Origin: Lachnospiraceae bacterium
GTDB taxonomy: Bacteria; Bacillota; Clostridia; Lachnospirales; Lachnospiraceae
Length of the DNA: 64,000 nucleotides
Assembly: GCA_024690605.1 (NCBI GenBank)
Contig: JAILOV010000034.1
Location: forward strand, 1 to 64,000
Direction of reading: 5' to 3'
The notes under the pieces are model-generated. The model was not told the origin of the DNA. It saw only the letters and a list, made by a program, of their open reading frames with translations, and ran no database searches. Position numbers and translations under genes: made by a program. Positions 9,312-17,963 of this stretch are shown in pieces. The stretch's first letter is position 1. Every line of letters starts with the position of its first letter.

Positions 9312-10960
9312 ACAAAGGGAAATACTATATCACGACGGCGATCGCCTATACATCGGGGAAGCCGCATATCGGCAACAACTACGAGATCGTGCTCGCGGAT
9401 GCGATCGCGCGTTACAGGCGTGCGGACGGCTATGATGTTCACTTCCTGACGGGCTCCGATGAGCACGGACAGAAGATCGAGACGCGTGCGATCGAGGCGG
9501 GTTGCGCCTCTCCCAAGGAATTCGTTGACAGAACAGCGGGGGAGATCCGGCGTCTCTGGGATCTGATGAACACGAGCTATGACCGTTTCATCCGGACGAC
9601 GGATGAGGATCATGAGCGGCAGGTTCAGAAAATCTTTAAAAAGCTTTACGAGCAGGGCGATATCTATAAGGGCAGTTATGACGGCCTGTACTGCACGGAA
9701 TGCGAGGCCTATTACACGAAGAGTCAGCTGGTCGAAGGCAAATGCCCCGTCTGCGGAGGCGATGTGCATCCGATGGCGGAGGAGGCCTATTTCTTCCGGA
9801 TGAGCAAATATGCCGATCGCCTGATCGACTATATCAACACGCACCCTGAATTCATCCAGCCGGTGGCCAGAAAAAATGAGATGATGAACAATTTCCTGCT
9901 TCCCGGCCTGCAGGATCTCTGTGTGTCCCGCACCTCTTTCAAGTGGGGGATCCCGGTTGATTTTGATCCCGGACATGTGGTCTACGTGTGGCTGGATGCG
10001 CTTACCAATTACATCACGGGCGTCGGCTATGATGCGGACGGGAACAGCGGCGAGCTCTACAACAAATACTGGCCGGCGGATCTGCATCTGATCGGCAAGG
10101 ACATTGTCCGTTTCCACACGATCTACTGGCCGATCTTCCTGATGGCACTGGATGTGCCGCTGCCGAAGCAGATCTTCGGACACCCCTGGCTGCTGCAGGG
10201 CGGCGAGAAGATGTCCAAATCCAAGGGGAATGTGATCTACGCAGATGATCTGGCAGGCATCTTCGGCGTTGATGCGGTGCGGTATTTTGTGCTCCATGAA
10301 ATGCCCTATGACAATGACGGCGTGATCACATGGGAGCTGATGGTCGAGCGCTACAACTCCGATCTGGCCAACACGCTGGGCAATCTGGTGTCCCGTACGG
10401 TCGCGATGAGCAATAAGTACTTCGGCGGCATCGTCGAGGATACGGGCGCGTCGGAGCCGGTGGACGCCGATCTGAAGAATCTGGTCCGGGGCACCTATGA
10501 GACGGTGGAAAAGAAGATGGAGGAGCTTCGTGTCGCGGAAGCGCTGACGGAGATCTTCCAGATCTTTAAGCGCAGCAACAAATATATTGATGAGACGGAG
10601 CCGTGGGTTTTGGCCAAGGATGAGGCCAGACAGGACAGACTGAAGACGGTTCTCTATAATCTCACGGAGTCGATCGCGATCGGCGCGTCGCTTCTTGCGC
10701 CGTTCATGCCCGAGAGCGCGCAGCAGATCGCCGAAGCGATCGGCATGACATCAGGGCTCCGCGAATTCGACACGCTGACGACCTTCGGTCTTTATCCGAA
10801 CGGAAACAAGGTCCGGGAGGGAAGTGCGGTCCTGTTCGCACGCAAGGATCTGAAAGAGGTGCTGGAGAAGGCGGCACAGATCACGGAGAAGCAGAAAGCG
10901 GAATACGATGAGGCCAAACGACTCGCCGAGGAGAACCTGAAAAAGGCGGGCAAGCTGTAG
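9305..10960 (+). CDS. metG: Methionyl-tRNA synthetase
   Basis: Charges tRNA-Met. Class I motifs are seen as KPHIGNNYEIV (HIGH) and GEKMSKSKGNVIYADDL (KMSKS). The zinc knuckle CTECEAYYTKSQLVEGKCPVCGGD lies in the connective insert. It starts at ATG 9305, inside the end of map (7-bp overlap, GAGGTG RBS within map). At 551 aa it ends in a short charged helix and lacks the C-terminal EMAP/Trbp111 tRNA-binding dimerisation domain that many Bacillota MetG carry. It shares translation-related context with map. Confidence 0.96.
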   Translation: MVNKGKYYITTAIAYTSGKPHIGNNYEIVLADAIARYRRADGYDVHFLTGSDEHGQKIETRAIEAGCASPKEFVDRTAGEIRRLWDLMNTSYDRFIRTTDEDHERQVQKIFKKLYEQGDIYKGSYDGLYCTECEAYYTKSQLVEGKCPVCGGDVHPMAEEAYFFRMSKYADRLIDYINTHPEFIQPVARKNEMMNNFLLPGLQDLCVSRTSFKWGIPVDFDPGHVVYVWLDALTNYITGVGYDADGNSGELYNKYWPADLHLIGKDIVRFHTIYWPIFLMALDVPLPKQIFGHPWLLQGGEKMSKSKGNVIYADDLAGIFGVDAVRYFVLHEMPYDNDGVITWELMVERYNSDLANTLGNLVSRTVAMSNKYFGGIVEDTGASEPVDADLKNLVRGTYETVEKKMEELRVAEALTEIFQIFKRSNKYIDETEPWVLAKDEARQDRLKTVLYNLTESIAIGASLLAPFMPESAQQIAEAIGMTSGLREFDTLTTFGLYPNGNKVREGSAVLFARKDLKEVLEKAAQITEKQKAEYDEAKRLAEENLKKAGKL

Positions 10961-10985
10961 ACCGCGAAGAAAGGAGCTGATCGTT

Positions 10986-11927
10986 ATGGCAGTCCGTACG
11001 GAAGAGATGCGCTATGATTCCCGTGACCGGGAAACCAAGCTGTACGCGAAAAAATGGATCCCGGAGGGAGAACCGAAAGCGATCCTGCAGATCGTGCACG
11101 GCATGAGCGAGGCGATCGAACGCTATGACGAATACGCGACCTGGATGGCCGAGCGCGGCATCATGGTGATCGGTAACGATCATCTGGGGCACGGGAAATC
11201 CAAAACGGAAAACGGCACGTGGGGATATTTCTGCAAACGGGATCCCGCGACCGTTTTGGTACGCGATGTGCACCGGTTAAAAAAGATCGTTCAGGAGGAG
11301 CACCCGGGTGTGCCGATCGTTATCATGGGACACAGTATGGGGGCGATCATTGCGCGGGAGTACATCAGCCGCTATGGCACCGGGATCTCCGGCGCGATCC
11401 TGCAGGCAACCGGTATGCAGAACATGAATACCGTGCGGACGGCCAAAGTGCTTGCAAAGATCATCGGCACCTTCTGCGGGGACAGGCATCGTTCCGCGCT
11501 GATCAACGGGATCGTCTTCGGACATTATAATGACCGGATCCCCAAGCCCTGCGCGGCTTCAGCGTGGCTGTCGCACAATGAGGAAAACATCAAAAAATAC
11601 GAGAACGATCCTGCCTATGGTTTCACCTTCACGATCAACGGATTCCTGACACTGGGAGAACTGATCCGACGCACGCAGGATGAGGATGATATGTACAACA
11701 TCCCCAAGCGTCTGCCGATCCTGTTAGCCTGCGGAAAGGAGGATCCGACCGGCGGCTATGGCAAGGGGATCGAGGAATTGTATGAGAATTACAAAAATGT
11801 CTGCCACATCGAGGATGTGACATTGAAGCTTTATGACGGCATGCGGCACGAGATCCACAATGAGACGGACAGGCAGCAGGTATATGAGGATGAATATGCC
11901 TTTATCATGCGCGTCATCGGACAGTGA
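10986..11927 (+). CDS. Alpha/beta hydrolase, monoacylglycerol lipase/lysophospholipase-like
   Basis: Cytoplasmic serine hydrolase of the Hydrolase_4 (S33-like) group. Seen: an oxyanion region LQIVHGMSEAIERYDEYA, the family motif GNDHLGHGKS, nucleophile elbow GHSMG (Ser117), an acid candidate in ACGKEDPTGG, and a late His in MRHEIHNE. 313 aa with no signal peptide. AAAGGAG precedes the ATG and there are 25 bp from metG, so it is co-transcribed. Likely substrates are lysophospholipids or monoglycerides by family, not proven. The next gene follows after 6 bp. Confidence 0.85.
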   Translation: MAVRTEEMRYDSRDRETKLYAKKWIPEGEPKAILQIVHGMSEAIERYDEYATWMAERGIMVIGNDHLGHGKSKTENGTWGYFCKRDPATVLVRDVHRLKKIVQEEHPGVPIVIMGHSMGAIIAREYISRYGTGISGAILQATGMQNMNTVRTAKVLAKIIGTFCGDRHRSALINGIVFGHYNDRIPKPCAASAWLSHNEENIKKYENDPAYGFTFTINGFLTLGELIRRTQDEDDMYNIPKRLPILLACGKEDPTGGYGKGIEELYENYKNVCHIEDVTLKLYDGMRHEIHNETDRQQVYEDEYAFIMRVIGQ

Positions 11928-11933
11928 TCTCCG

Positions 11934-12413
11934 GTGATACGGATAAAGGGCGTCATTGTCCGCGAAGGAACGCGGGATGACTGGGAGCCGGCAAAGAGGC
12001 TTGCCTGGCGGGTGTTCAACACCTATGACGCGGCGGATTATACGGAACAGGGAATAGAGACGTTCCGGGAATTCCTCGAAGACGGATCTCTTTATCAGAT
12101 GTTTCTCGTCGGGAGTTACCGGCTGTTTGTCGCAACACTGTACGGAAGAATGGTCGGCATGCTGGGATTGCGGGAACGTGCGCACATATCCCTCCTGTTT
12201 GTTGACGGTCAGTGTCATCGCAACGGAATCGGCAGTGCGCTCGTGGAGCTCGCGGCGGAGACGGTGGCAAAGGAAGCGAGAGGAAACGCGCTTTCCGTGC
12301 ACGCATCGCCCTATGCGGTGGAGTTTTACAGAAAGCTTGGTTTTTCGGCAACGGAAACGGAGCGGAAACAGGACGGCATCCGTTTCACGCCGATGATCCT
12401 GGAATTGGAGTAG
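11934..12413 (+). CDS. GNAT-family N-acetyltransferase
   Basis: 159 aa. Seen: a C-terminal GNAT core with SLLFVDGQCHRNGIGSALVELAAE (acetyl-CoA pyrophosphate loop of the R/Q-x-x-G-x-G/A type), LSVHASPYAVEFYRKLGFS and a final beta strand FTPMILELE. The acceptor is unknown. The start is GTG, placed 6 bp after the hydrolase stop with no clear Shine-Dalgarno, so it is probably translationally coupled. Confidence 0.85.
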   Translation: MIRIKGVIVREGTRDDWEPAKRLAWRVFNTYDAADYTEQGIETFREFLEDGSLYQMFLVGSYRLFVATLYGRMVGMLGLRERAHISLLFVDGQCHRNGIGSALVELAAETVAKEARGNALSVHASPYAVEFYRKLGFSATETERKQDGIRFTPMILELE

Positions 12414-12418
12414 CGGAA

Positions 12419-13240
12419 TTGGGGAAGGTTTTTGATCTGGACAGCCCGTTGATGCGGGGATTATCGCGGATGGCAGATATCATCTGGCTGAATCTGCTGA
12501 CGCTCATATTCTTTATGCCGGCGATCGGACTGTTTACCCTTACCGTGTCCGCAGGACTGCCGGTGCCGCTCATCATCCTGATTACCTGGGCGGCATCGCT
12601 TCTGGTCGGACCGGCTTATACGGGACTTCATTATGTGCTTTTGAAGATGGTGCGTGACGAGGAAGGGTATATCACAAAGGGATTTTTCAAGTCCTTCCGG
12701 GAGAATTTCCGTCAGTCGATCGCACTGGCTGCCGTTGTTGCTTTTGTCACGGCGGTGCTGGCGGCGGATCTGTGGCTTCTTACGGTGCCGCAGGCCGGTT
12801 CGTTTCCCGTCATGCTGCGTATCCCGATCCTGGTGGTGACGGTCTATCTTTTTATGGTCTCTTTGTGGATCTTTCCGCTGGAGGCAAGGTTTGTCAACAA
12901 GGTATCGAAAACACTGAAAAACGCGTTTTTCATGTCGATCCTCGCGTTTCCCAGAACCCTCGGCATGGCGGTGATGACGCTGTTACCCGTGCTGCTCTTC
13001 TGGTTTTTCGGCCTGCGGCTGGTCCCGTTCCTGATCATGTTCGGGATCTCCGGTCCGGCATTTGTGAGTGCGCTGCTTTATAACAAGATCTTTAAACGAT
13101 TTGAGCCCGAGGAGGAGGCGACCTCATCGGATGAGGAATTTGTCCTTGCGGAAGACGCCGAAAAGTCCGATAATACGGCAGAGGAGATCGGAGAAGATAA
13201 CGTGAAGTCTGAGGAAGGCGGTAACGGGGAAGATGACTAA
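12419..13240 (+). CDS. YesL-family (DUF624) membrane protein
   Basis: 273 aa beginning GKVFDLDSPLMRGLSRMADIIWLNLLTL, the classic YesL/DUF624 opening, followed by about five membrane segments and a strongly acidic 40-residue C-terminal tail. The start is TTG 12419, with GGAG 8 nt upstream. The track extends the frame to 12212 inside the acetyltransferase gene, but that part has no family similarity. YesL proteins usually sit beside sugar ABC transporters and their role is not established. Here the gene overlaps a diguanylate cyclase by 8 bp, which is unusual. Confidence 0.85.
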   Translation: MGKVFDLDSPLMRGLSRMADIIWLNLLTLIFFMPAIGLFTLTVSAGLPVPLIILITWAASLLVGPAYTGLHYVLLKMVRDEEGYITKGFFKSFRENFRQSIALAAVVAFVTAVLAADLWLLTVPQAGSFPVMLRIPILVVTVYLFMVSLWIFPLEARFVNKVSKTLKNAFFMSILAFPRTLGMAVMTLLPVLLFWFFGLRLVPFLIMFGISGPAFVSALLYNKIFKRFEPEEEATSSDEEFVLAEDAEKSDNTAEEIGEDNVKSEEGGNGEDD

Positions 13241-14711
13241 TCGGATAAAGGGATTGATCAAACAGTACTCTCAATGGTTCGCGCCGATCATTGTGTTTGT
13301 GATCGCGGTTTTTATCATTCTGGCCTTTTTCCTCGATCACACGATCCTGGATTCTCATGACCGTGCGCGGGCAGAGATCGTTGCGGAGGCCCTGCTTCTG
13401 GAGCGCAAGGTGGAAAGCAAGCTTGTGGATGACCGCGCGATCGTCAGGTCTATGCAGCAGACTTTTGCTAACGTCTCGTCGGAGTCGATGACGCAGGAGG
13501 AAGATGACGGGACGTTCGCCGGGATCCTGAACAATGCACTCCGCGCGGGAGAAGGCTATCTCGCTCTGGTGGTCGATCAAAAGGGAAATGCGGTCGATGC
13601 CGCCGGTGAACGGGTGTCTGTCGCGGATCTTCCCTGGTATACGGAGATCGCCGAGATGGCAGCCGGTGATGTGAAGTCTTTTCATGTCACGGATGACGGT
13701 CTGAAGGGCAATGACGCAGTGGTGAGCGCCGGCGCATTCAACTTTTCGGGCGGCAGCAGCGGTGTCTGCCTGTATTTCAATAACACATGGATCCCGGTCC
13801 TCGCCGTGACCGGAAAGGGAAAAGCGCTGATGACGATCGTCGGTGATGACGGCACCATCCTCATGCGCAGCGATGTTTCGGATTACTTTATCCGCGGCAA
13901 CAATTACTGGCAGCTGATCGGCGGAGATGCGCCGTCTTCGGCGAAGAATCATATCCGGCGCAAGGACAGCTATGCGATCTATCTGGCACAGAACAACTAT
14001 ACGGTCATCGAAGTTCCGATGCAGACGGATGTGCCCTGGGCGGCCTGTGTGAGTGTGAGCGGCAATTACATCGATTCGATCGCGTCGGCTTATTTCCAGA
14101 GTACGAAGACACTGGTGATCGAGCTGCTGATCGCTGTGGTCGGTTTCTTCGCTCTGCTGATCATCCTCAATGTGATCTCCAAGATCAGGCGCCTCAAAGA
14201 GAGTCAGGCGCTCGGCGAGAAGGCCGATCACGACCAGCTGACGGGGTTGCGCAACAAGGCGGCGACCGAGCGGGATATTCAAGAGTTCATGGATGCGAAT
14301 CCGAATACGCAGTCGATCCTGTTCATTCTGGATATCGATGATTTCAAAAGTGTTAACGACACCATGGGTCATTCCTTCGGGGATGATGTGCTCCATGAAT
14401 TCGGTTTCCGTCTGGGTTCGATGTTCCGGGCCACCGATATCGCAGGCCGTATCGGCGGTGATGAGTTTATGGTGTTTGTCAAGAACATCCCGGATGAAGC
14501 GACGATCGAAAAGGAAGCGAAGAAGATCCGGGAATTCATCAGCTCTTTCCGCGCGGGCGAAGGTGTCAAACGCGAGATCACGGCCAGTTCCGGCGCGGCG
14601 GTCTTCCCCGCGGACGGCAGCAGTTTCGAAACGCTCTACAAATCCGCCGATAAGGCGCTTTACGAATCCAAGCGCAGCGGAAAGCGGCAGTTGTCGTTCT
14701 TCCGGCACTGA
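13233..14711 (+). CDS. Membrane diguanylate cyclase with extracytoplasmic sensor domain
   Basis: Predicted to make cyclic di-GMP from two GTP. Order: membrane segment about 17-36, a roughly 250-residue extracytoplasmic region (Cache-like by layout, containing YLALVVDQKGNAVDAAGERV), second membrane segment about 291-313, then a GGDEF domain from about 328 to the end. The catalytic signature is intact (GRIGGDEFMVF, about residue 407) and an RATD motif five residues before it is a complete RxxD product-inhibition site. It is the last gene of the map operon and overlaps yesL. The ligand sensed is unknown. Confidence 0.92.
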   Translation: MTNRIKGLIKQYSQWFAPIIVFVIAVFIILAFFLDHTILDSHDRARAEIVAEALLLERKVESKLVDDRAIVRSMQQTFANVSSESMTQEEDDGTFAGILNNALRAGEGYLALVVDQKGNAVDAAGERVSVADLPWYTEIAEMAAGDVKSFHVTDDGLKGNDAVVSAGAFNFSGGSSGVCLYFNNTWIPVLAVTGKGKALMTIVGDDGTILMRSDVSDYFIRGNNYWQLIGGDAPSSAKNHIRRKDSYAIYLAQNNYTVIEVPMQTDVPWAACVSVSGNYIDSIASAYFQSTKTLVIELLIAVVGFFALLIILNVISKIRRLKESQALGEKADHDQLTGLRNKAATERDIQEFMDANPNTQSILFILDIDDFKSVNDTMGHSFGDDVLHEFGFRLGSMFRATDIAGRIGGDEFMVFVKNIPDEATIEKEAKKIREFISSFRAGEGVKREITASSGAAVFPADGSSFETLYKSADKALYESKRSGKRQLSFFRH

Positions 14712-14739
14712 ATAGGTGAAAGGCACTGTTTTTCGTCAA

Positions 14740-14773
14740 ATTGCACAATAAAACAGGGAAATCTTTGTGCAAT
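14740..14773. promoter_or_regulatory. Inverted pair ATTGCACAA-N16-TTGTGCAAT upstream of msmK (candidate operator)
   Basis: A perfect 9-bp inverted repeat, arms 14740-14748 and 14765-14773. Its centre is about 59 bp upstream of the start point predicted from the -10 at 14804. The same 10-mer ATTGCACAAT occurs at 41124-41133 between the sugar ABC operon and the esterase gene. The position suits an activator. The binding protein is not identifiable here. Confidence 0.5.
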
Positions 14774-14803
14774 AACACCATAGGCAAGGCCCCGGATTTC
14801 GGG

Positions 14804-14809
14804 TAAAAT
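14804..14809 (+). promoter_or_regulatory. Probable -10 element for msmK
   Basis: TAAAAT at 14804-14809. The hexamer 17 bp upstream (TAGGCA) is a poor -35, consistent with a promoter needing an activator at the upstream inverted repeat. Confidence 0.45.
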
Positions 14810-14862
14810 ATTTGTGTTTGGCAACTATTGGCATTGTTTCACTTCAAATGCAGGAGGAAAAA

Positions 14863-15972
14863 ATGGCAAGTTTATCACTCGAAAACATTACCAAGGTTTA
14901 TCCCAATGGATTTGAGGCGGTCAAGAGCTTCAATCTGGAGATCCAGGACAAGGAGTTCATCATCTTCGTCGGTCCTTCCGGATGCGGCAAGTCCACGACC
15001 CTTCGTATGATCGCAGGTCTGGAGGATATCTCCGGCGGCACGCTCAAGATCGGTGACCGCGTGGTCAATGATGTGGAGCCCAAGGATCGTGACATCGCGA
15101 TGGTCTTCCAGAACTACGCTCTGTATCCGCACATGTCCGTTTATGATAATATGGCATTCGGCTTAAAGCTCCGCAAGGTGCCGAAGCAGGATATCGACAA
15201 GATGGTCAAGGATGCGGCCAAGATCCTCGATCTGACCCAGCTTCTCGACAGAAAACCGAAGGCTCTGTCCGGCGGTCAGAGACAGCGTGTGGCCATGGGC
15301 CGTGCGATCGTCCGTAACCCCAAGGTTTTCCTGATGGACGAGCCGCTGTCCAACCTGGATGCCAAGCTCCGTGTCCAGATGCGTACCGAGATCGCGAAGC
15401 TCCACCAGAGACTGGGCACCACGATCATCTATGTTACGCATGACCAGACCGAGGCTATGACGCTCGGTACCCGTATCGTCGTCATGAAGGACGGCGTCAT
15501 CCAGCAGGTCGATACGCCTCAGAACCTCTATGACAAGCCGCAGAACCTGTTCGTCGCCGGCTTCATGGGATCTCCGCAGATGAACTTCCTCGATGCCGAG
15601 GTTGCCGTCAACGGTGACAAGGCTGCTCTCAAGTTCGCAGGTCAGGCCATCGAGCTTCCGCCGGCCAAGTCCAAGAAGCTGATCGACGGCAATTATGCAG
15701 GCAAGACCGTCACCTTCGGTATCCGTCCCGAGAACGTCTACGATGACGAGGCGCGTGTCTCCATGGCACAGGCAACCTTTGAAGCCACGATCAACGTCTA
15801 CGAGCTTCTTGGTGCCGAAGTTTACCTGTACTTCGATCTCGCCGGCTTCCCGGTCACTGCCCGTGTCAATCCGCGCACGACCGCTCGTCCGGGCGACAAG
15901 GTCAAGTTCGCGTTCGACGTCGAGAAGATCCACGTCTTCGACAAAGAGACCGAGAGCGTGATCACAAACTGA
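14863..15972 (+). CDS. msmK: Sugar ABC transporter ATP-binding protein, MsmK/UgpC type
   Basis: Energises carbohydrate importers of the CUT1 class. 369 aa: Walker A GPSGCGKST (residues 37-45), Q-loop VFQNYALYPH, signature LSGGQRQR, Walker B VFLMDEPLSNLDAKL, H-loop VTHDQTEAMT, then a C-terminal OB/TOBE-type regulatory region. ATG 14863 has AGGAGG 5 nt upstream; the longer track ORF is not supported. It has no neighbouring permease or binding protein, whereas the CUT1 permeases at 29-38 kb have no ATPase, so it probably serves them and others, as shared MsmK proteins do. Confidence 0.93.
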   Translation: MASLSLENITKVYPNGFEAVKSFNLEIQDKEFIIFVGPSGCGKSTTLRMIAGLEDISGGTLKIGDRVVNDVEPKDRDIAMVFQNYALYPHMSVYDNMAFGLKLRKVPKQDIDKMVKDAAKILDLTQLLDRKPKALSGGQRQRVAMGRAIVRNPKVFLMDEPLSNLDAKLRVQMRTEIAKLHQRLGTTIIYVTHDQTEAMTLGTRIVVMKDGVIQQVDTPQNLYDKPQNLFVAGFMGSPQMNFLDAEVAVNGDKAALKFAGQAIELPPAKSKKLIDGNYAGKTVTFGIRPENVYDDEARVSMAQATFEATINVYELLGAEVYLYFDLAGFPVTARVNPRTTARPGDKVKFAFDVEKIHVFDKETESVITN

Positions 15973-15979
15973 CGCGTTA

Positions 15980-16122
15980 GCTACGAGCCACGCGACAAGG
16001 ACAACGAAAAGCCGGGGCAAGCTTGCTTGCACCCGGTTTTTTGGTGGACTTGGCATGCGGCGAATGCCGCGCAGCGAGATGGAGCGCGAAGCGCGAAATC
16101 GAGCTGACGCGTGGCTCGTAGC
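15980..16122. repeat. 143-bp element bounded by a perfect 15-bp inverted repeat
   Basis: GCTACGAGCCACGCG (15980-15994) and CGCGTGGCTCGTAGC (16108-16122) are exact reverse complements. Inside are the msmK terminator and two more small GC-rich hairpins (GCGGC-GAAT-GCCGC and GCGCGAAGCGCG). Only one copy is seen in this window. It could be a REP-like or MITE-like insertion, or a structured 3' UTR. No ORF is inside. Confidence 0.6.
16011..16042 (+). terminator. Rho-independent terminator of msmK
   Basis: GCCGGGGCAAGC pairs with GCTTGCACCCGG (one bulge) around TT and is followed by six T. It lies within the inverted-repeat-bounded element. Confidence 0.85.
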
Positions 16123-16129
16123 CCCCGTA

Positions 16130-16158
16130 TTGAAATCCCCTGTCCTTAATGCTAGAAT
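16130..16158 (+). promoter_or_regulatory. Promoter of pgi
   Basis: TTGAAA (16130-16135), 17 bp, TAGAAT (16153-16158) with TGC before it (extended -10). It lies 8 bp beyond the inverted-repeat element. Confidence 0.85.
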
Positions 16159-16199
16159 GATGAAAGCATCTGATATGGCCTGTGCCTAAGGAGGGAAAC

Positions 16200-17555
16200 A
16201 TGAGTACAAAAGTAACCTTTGACTATTCCAAAGCAACGCCCTTTGTCCGCTCGGACGAAATCGCCATGATGGAGAATCAGGTCGGATCGGCCGCGAAGAT
16301 CCTCAAGGACAGAAGCGGCGCCGGCAACGATTTCCTTGGCTGGATCGATCTGCCTGTCGCCTATGACAAGGAGGAATTTGCCCGGATCAAAGAAGCTGCG
16401 AAGCAGATCCAGTCCGACTCCGAGGTGCTCATTGTCATCGGCATCGGCGGCTCCTATCTCGGCGCGAGGGCGGCGATCGAATTCCTGCGGCATAGTTTCT
16501 ACAATGTGGTTGACCGGTCCGTGCGCAAAACACCGGAGATCTATTTCTGCGGCAATTCCATCAGCTCCACCTATCTGCAGGATCTGCTCGATGTTGTCGG
16601 TGACCGTGATTTTTCGGTCAACATGATCTCGAAGTCGGGAACGACCACGGAGCCGGGCATCGCTTTCCGTGTGTTCAAGGAAAAACTGATCGGCAAATAC
16701 GGCAAAGAGGGTGCCGCAAAACGCATCTACGCGACGACGGACAAGGCAAAGGGTGCCCTTAAGCAGGAGGCGGATGCCGCGAAATATGCGGAGTTCGTTG
16801 TGCCGGATGATGTCGGCGGTCGCTTCAGTGTGCTGACGGCAGTCGGTCTTCTTCCTATCGCGGTTTCCGGCGCGGATATCGACGAACTGATGAAGGGCGC
16901 CGCAGAAGGCAGAAAGCTTGCTCTCGAAACGCCTTATGCACAAAATGACGCGCTTCTTTATGCCGCGTTGCGCAACATTTTGTACCGCAAAGGAAAATCC
17001 GTAGAGGTGCTTGCCAACTATGAGCCTTCCGTCCACTATGTTTCCGAGTGGTGGAAACAGCTCTACGGTGAATCTGAGGGGAAGGATCAGAAGGGGATCT
17101 TCCCGGCGAGCGTTGATCTGACCACCGATCTCCATTCCATGGGTCAGTTCATTCAGGACGGCGCCCGCATCATGTTCGAGACGGTGATCCATGTAGAAAA
17201 GAGTCGTCACAGTCTGACGATCCCTTCGGAGGAATCCAATCTTGACGGCCTGGGATATCTGGCAGGCAAGACGGTCTCCTTTGCCAATGATGCCGCCATG
17301 AACGGCACGATCCTCGCCCACACTGACGGACAGGTACCGAATCTCATGGTCCATGTGCCGGAAATGAATGAATTCTATCTTGGAGAGCTTTTCTATTTCT
17401 TTGAGTTTGCCTGCGGAGTCAGCGGCTATCTGCTGGGCGTCAACCCGTTCAATCAGCCGGGGGTCGAGAGCTATAAGAAGAACATGTTTGCGCTCCTTGG
17501 CAAACCCGGCTACGAGGATATGACGGATGCGCTGAAGAAGAGGCTGGAAGGCTGA
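16200..17555 (+). CDS. pgi: Glucose-6-phosphate isomerase
   Basis: Interconverts glucose 6-phosphate and fructose 6-phosphate. 451 aa, the short Bacillota form. Seen: [37 protein letters not shown], the SIS-type signature [39 protein letters not shown], and the C-terminal [30 protein letters not shown] 16200 has AAGGAGG upstream; the track's 16182 start lies over that RBS. Monocistronic, with its own promoter and terminator. Confidence 0.97.
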   Translation: MSTKVTFDYSKATPFVRSDEIAMMENQVGSAAKILKDRSGAGNDFLGWIDLPVAYDKEEFARIKEAAKQIQSDSEVLIVIGIGGSYLGARAAIEFLRHSFYNVVDRSVRKTPEIYFCGNSISSTYLQDLLDVVGDRDFSVNMISKSGTTTEPGIAFRVFKEKLIGKYGKEGAAKRIYATTDKAKGALKQEADAAKYAEFVVPDDVGGRFSVLTAVGLLPIAVSGADIDELMKGAAEGRKLALETPYAQNDALLYAALRNILYRKGKSVEVLANYEPSVHYVSEWWKQLYGESEGKDQKGIFPASVDLTTDLHSMGQFIQDGARIMFETVIHVEKSRHSLTIPSEESNLDGLGYLAGKTVSFANDAAMNGTILAHTDGQVPNLMVHVPEMNEFYLGELFYFFEFACGVSGYLLGVNPFNQPGVESYKKNMFALLGKPGYEDMTDALKKRLEG

Positions 17556-17579
17556 GCATCCAAAGGTGATCCCGGAAAT

Positions 17580-17616
17580 AAAGAAACGGTCCGGTTTCCG
17601 TCCGGGCCGTTTCTTT
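17580..17616. terminator. Bidirectional terminator between pgi and the 59-aa ORF
   Basis: AAAGAAACGGTCCGG pairs with TCCGGGCCGTTTCTTT (one G-U) around a short loop. A-rich and T-rich flanks suit termination of both the plus-strand pgi and the minus-strand small ORF. Confidence 0.85.
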
Positions 17617-17617
17617 G

Positions 17618-17797
17618 TCACACCACCTTCTTCATGTCAGAAGCTTTGATGCTGATGTTGTAATGTGTTCCGAAGGTGAACAGACTGGATACCTCGCGGA
17701 TATCATATTCCACTTTGGATCTTTCCAGTCGCTCCAGCATGTCATCCTTCTGGCTTTCGGAAAACAGTACGATCTTTGCTTTTTTACCGATGTTCAT
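17618..17797 (-). CDS. Small protein, 59 aa, unrecognised (ferredoxin-like beta-alpha-beta pattern)
   Basis: Absent from the ORF track because it falls under 60 codons. It reads MNIGKKAKIVLFSESQKDDM at the start and ends KASDMKKVV, stopping against the pgi terminator. GGGGGA lies 7 nt before the ATG on the minus strand, a good Shine-Dalgarno. The predicted layout is strand (KIVLFS), amphipathic helix (KDDMLERLERSK), then strands (VEYDIREV and HYNISIKAS), like small DUF2007-type domains. No cysteines, signal peptide or membrane segment. It lies downstream of the exporter operon but is separated from it by a terminator. No clear promoter was found. Confidence 0.65.
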   Translation of the reverse strand: MNIGKKAKIVLFSESQKDDMLERLERSKVEYDIREVSSLFTFGTHYNISIKASDMKKVV

Positions 17798-17922
17798 GAC
17801 AGTTCCCCCTTTTGGTCCCCTTGCGCCGTTTCCGACGTGTTTATTGTTTACATATGCAATATACGGGGGTTCCTGTCTTGCTGCTTATCGTATTTTGAAC
17901 AGAGATGGATCAGAATTTGATG
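17798..17922. other. Non-coding gap upstream of the 59-aa ORF
   Basis: Between the small ORF and the exporter-operon terminator. It holds the small ORF's RBS and an AT-rich stretch around TTTACATATGCAATATAC that may carry its promoter, but no convincing -35/-10 pair could be assigned. Confidence 0.3.
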
Positions 17923-17958
17923 AAAACTGCCGGTGTATTTCTGTACCCGGCAGTTTTT
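17923..17958. terminator. Terminator at the 3' end of the exporter operon (bidirectional hairpin)
   Basis: AAAACTGCCGG (17923-17933) pairs with CCGGCAGTTTTT (17947-17958). On the minus strand the stem is followed by a T-rich run. It lies 6 bp past the stop of the last operon gene. Confidence 0.85.
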
Positions 17959-17963
17959 CGAAA

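Noticed and set aside
12212-12418. N-terminal extension of the YesL ORF
   Set aside because: Overlaps the acetyltransferase gene out of frame. Family similarity begins at TTG 12419, which has GGAG 8 nt upstream.
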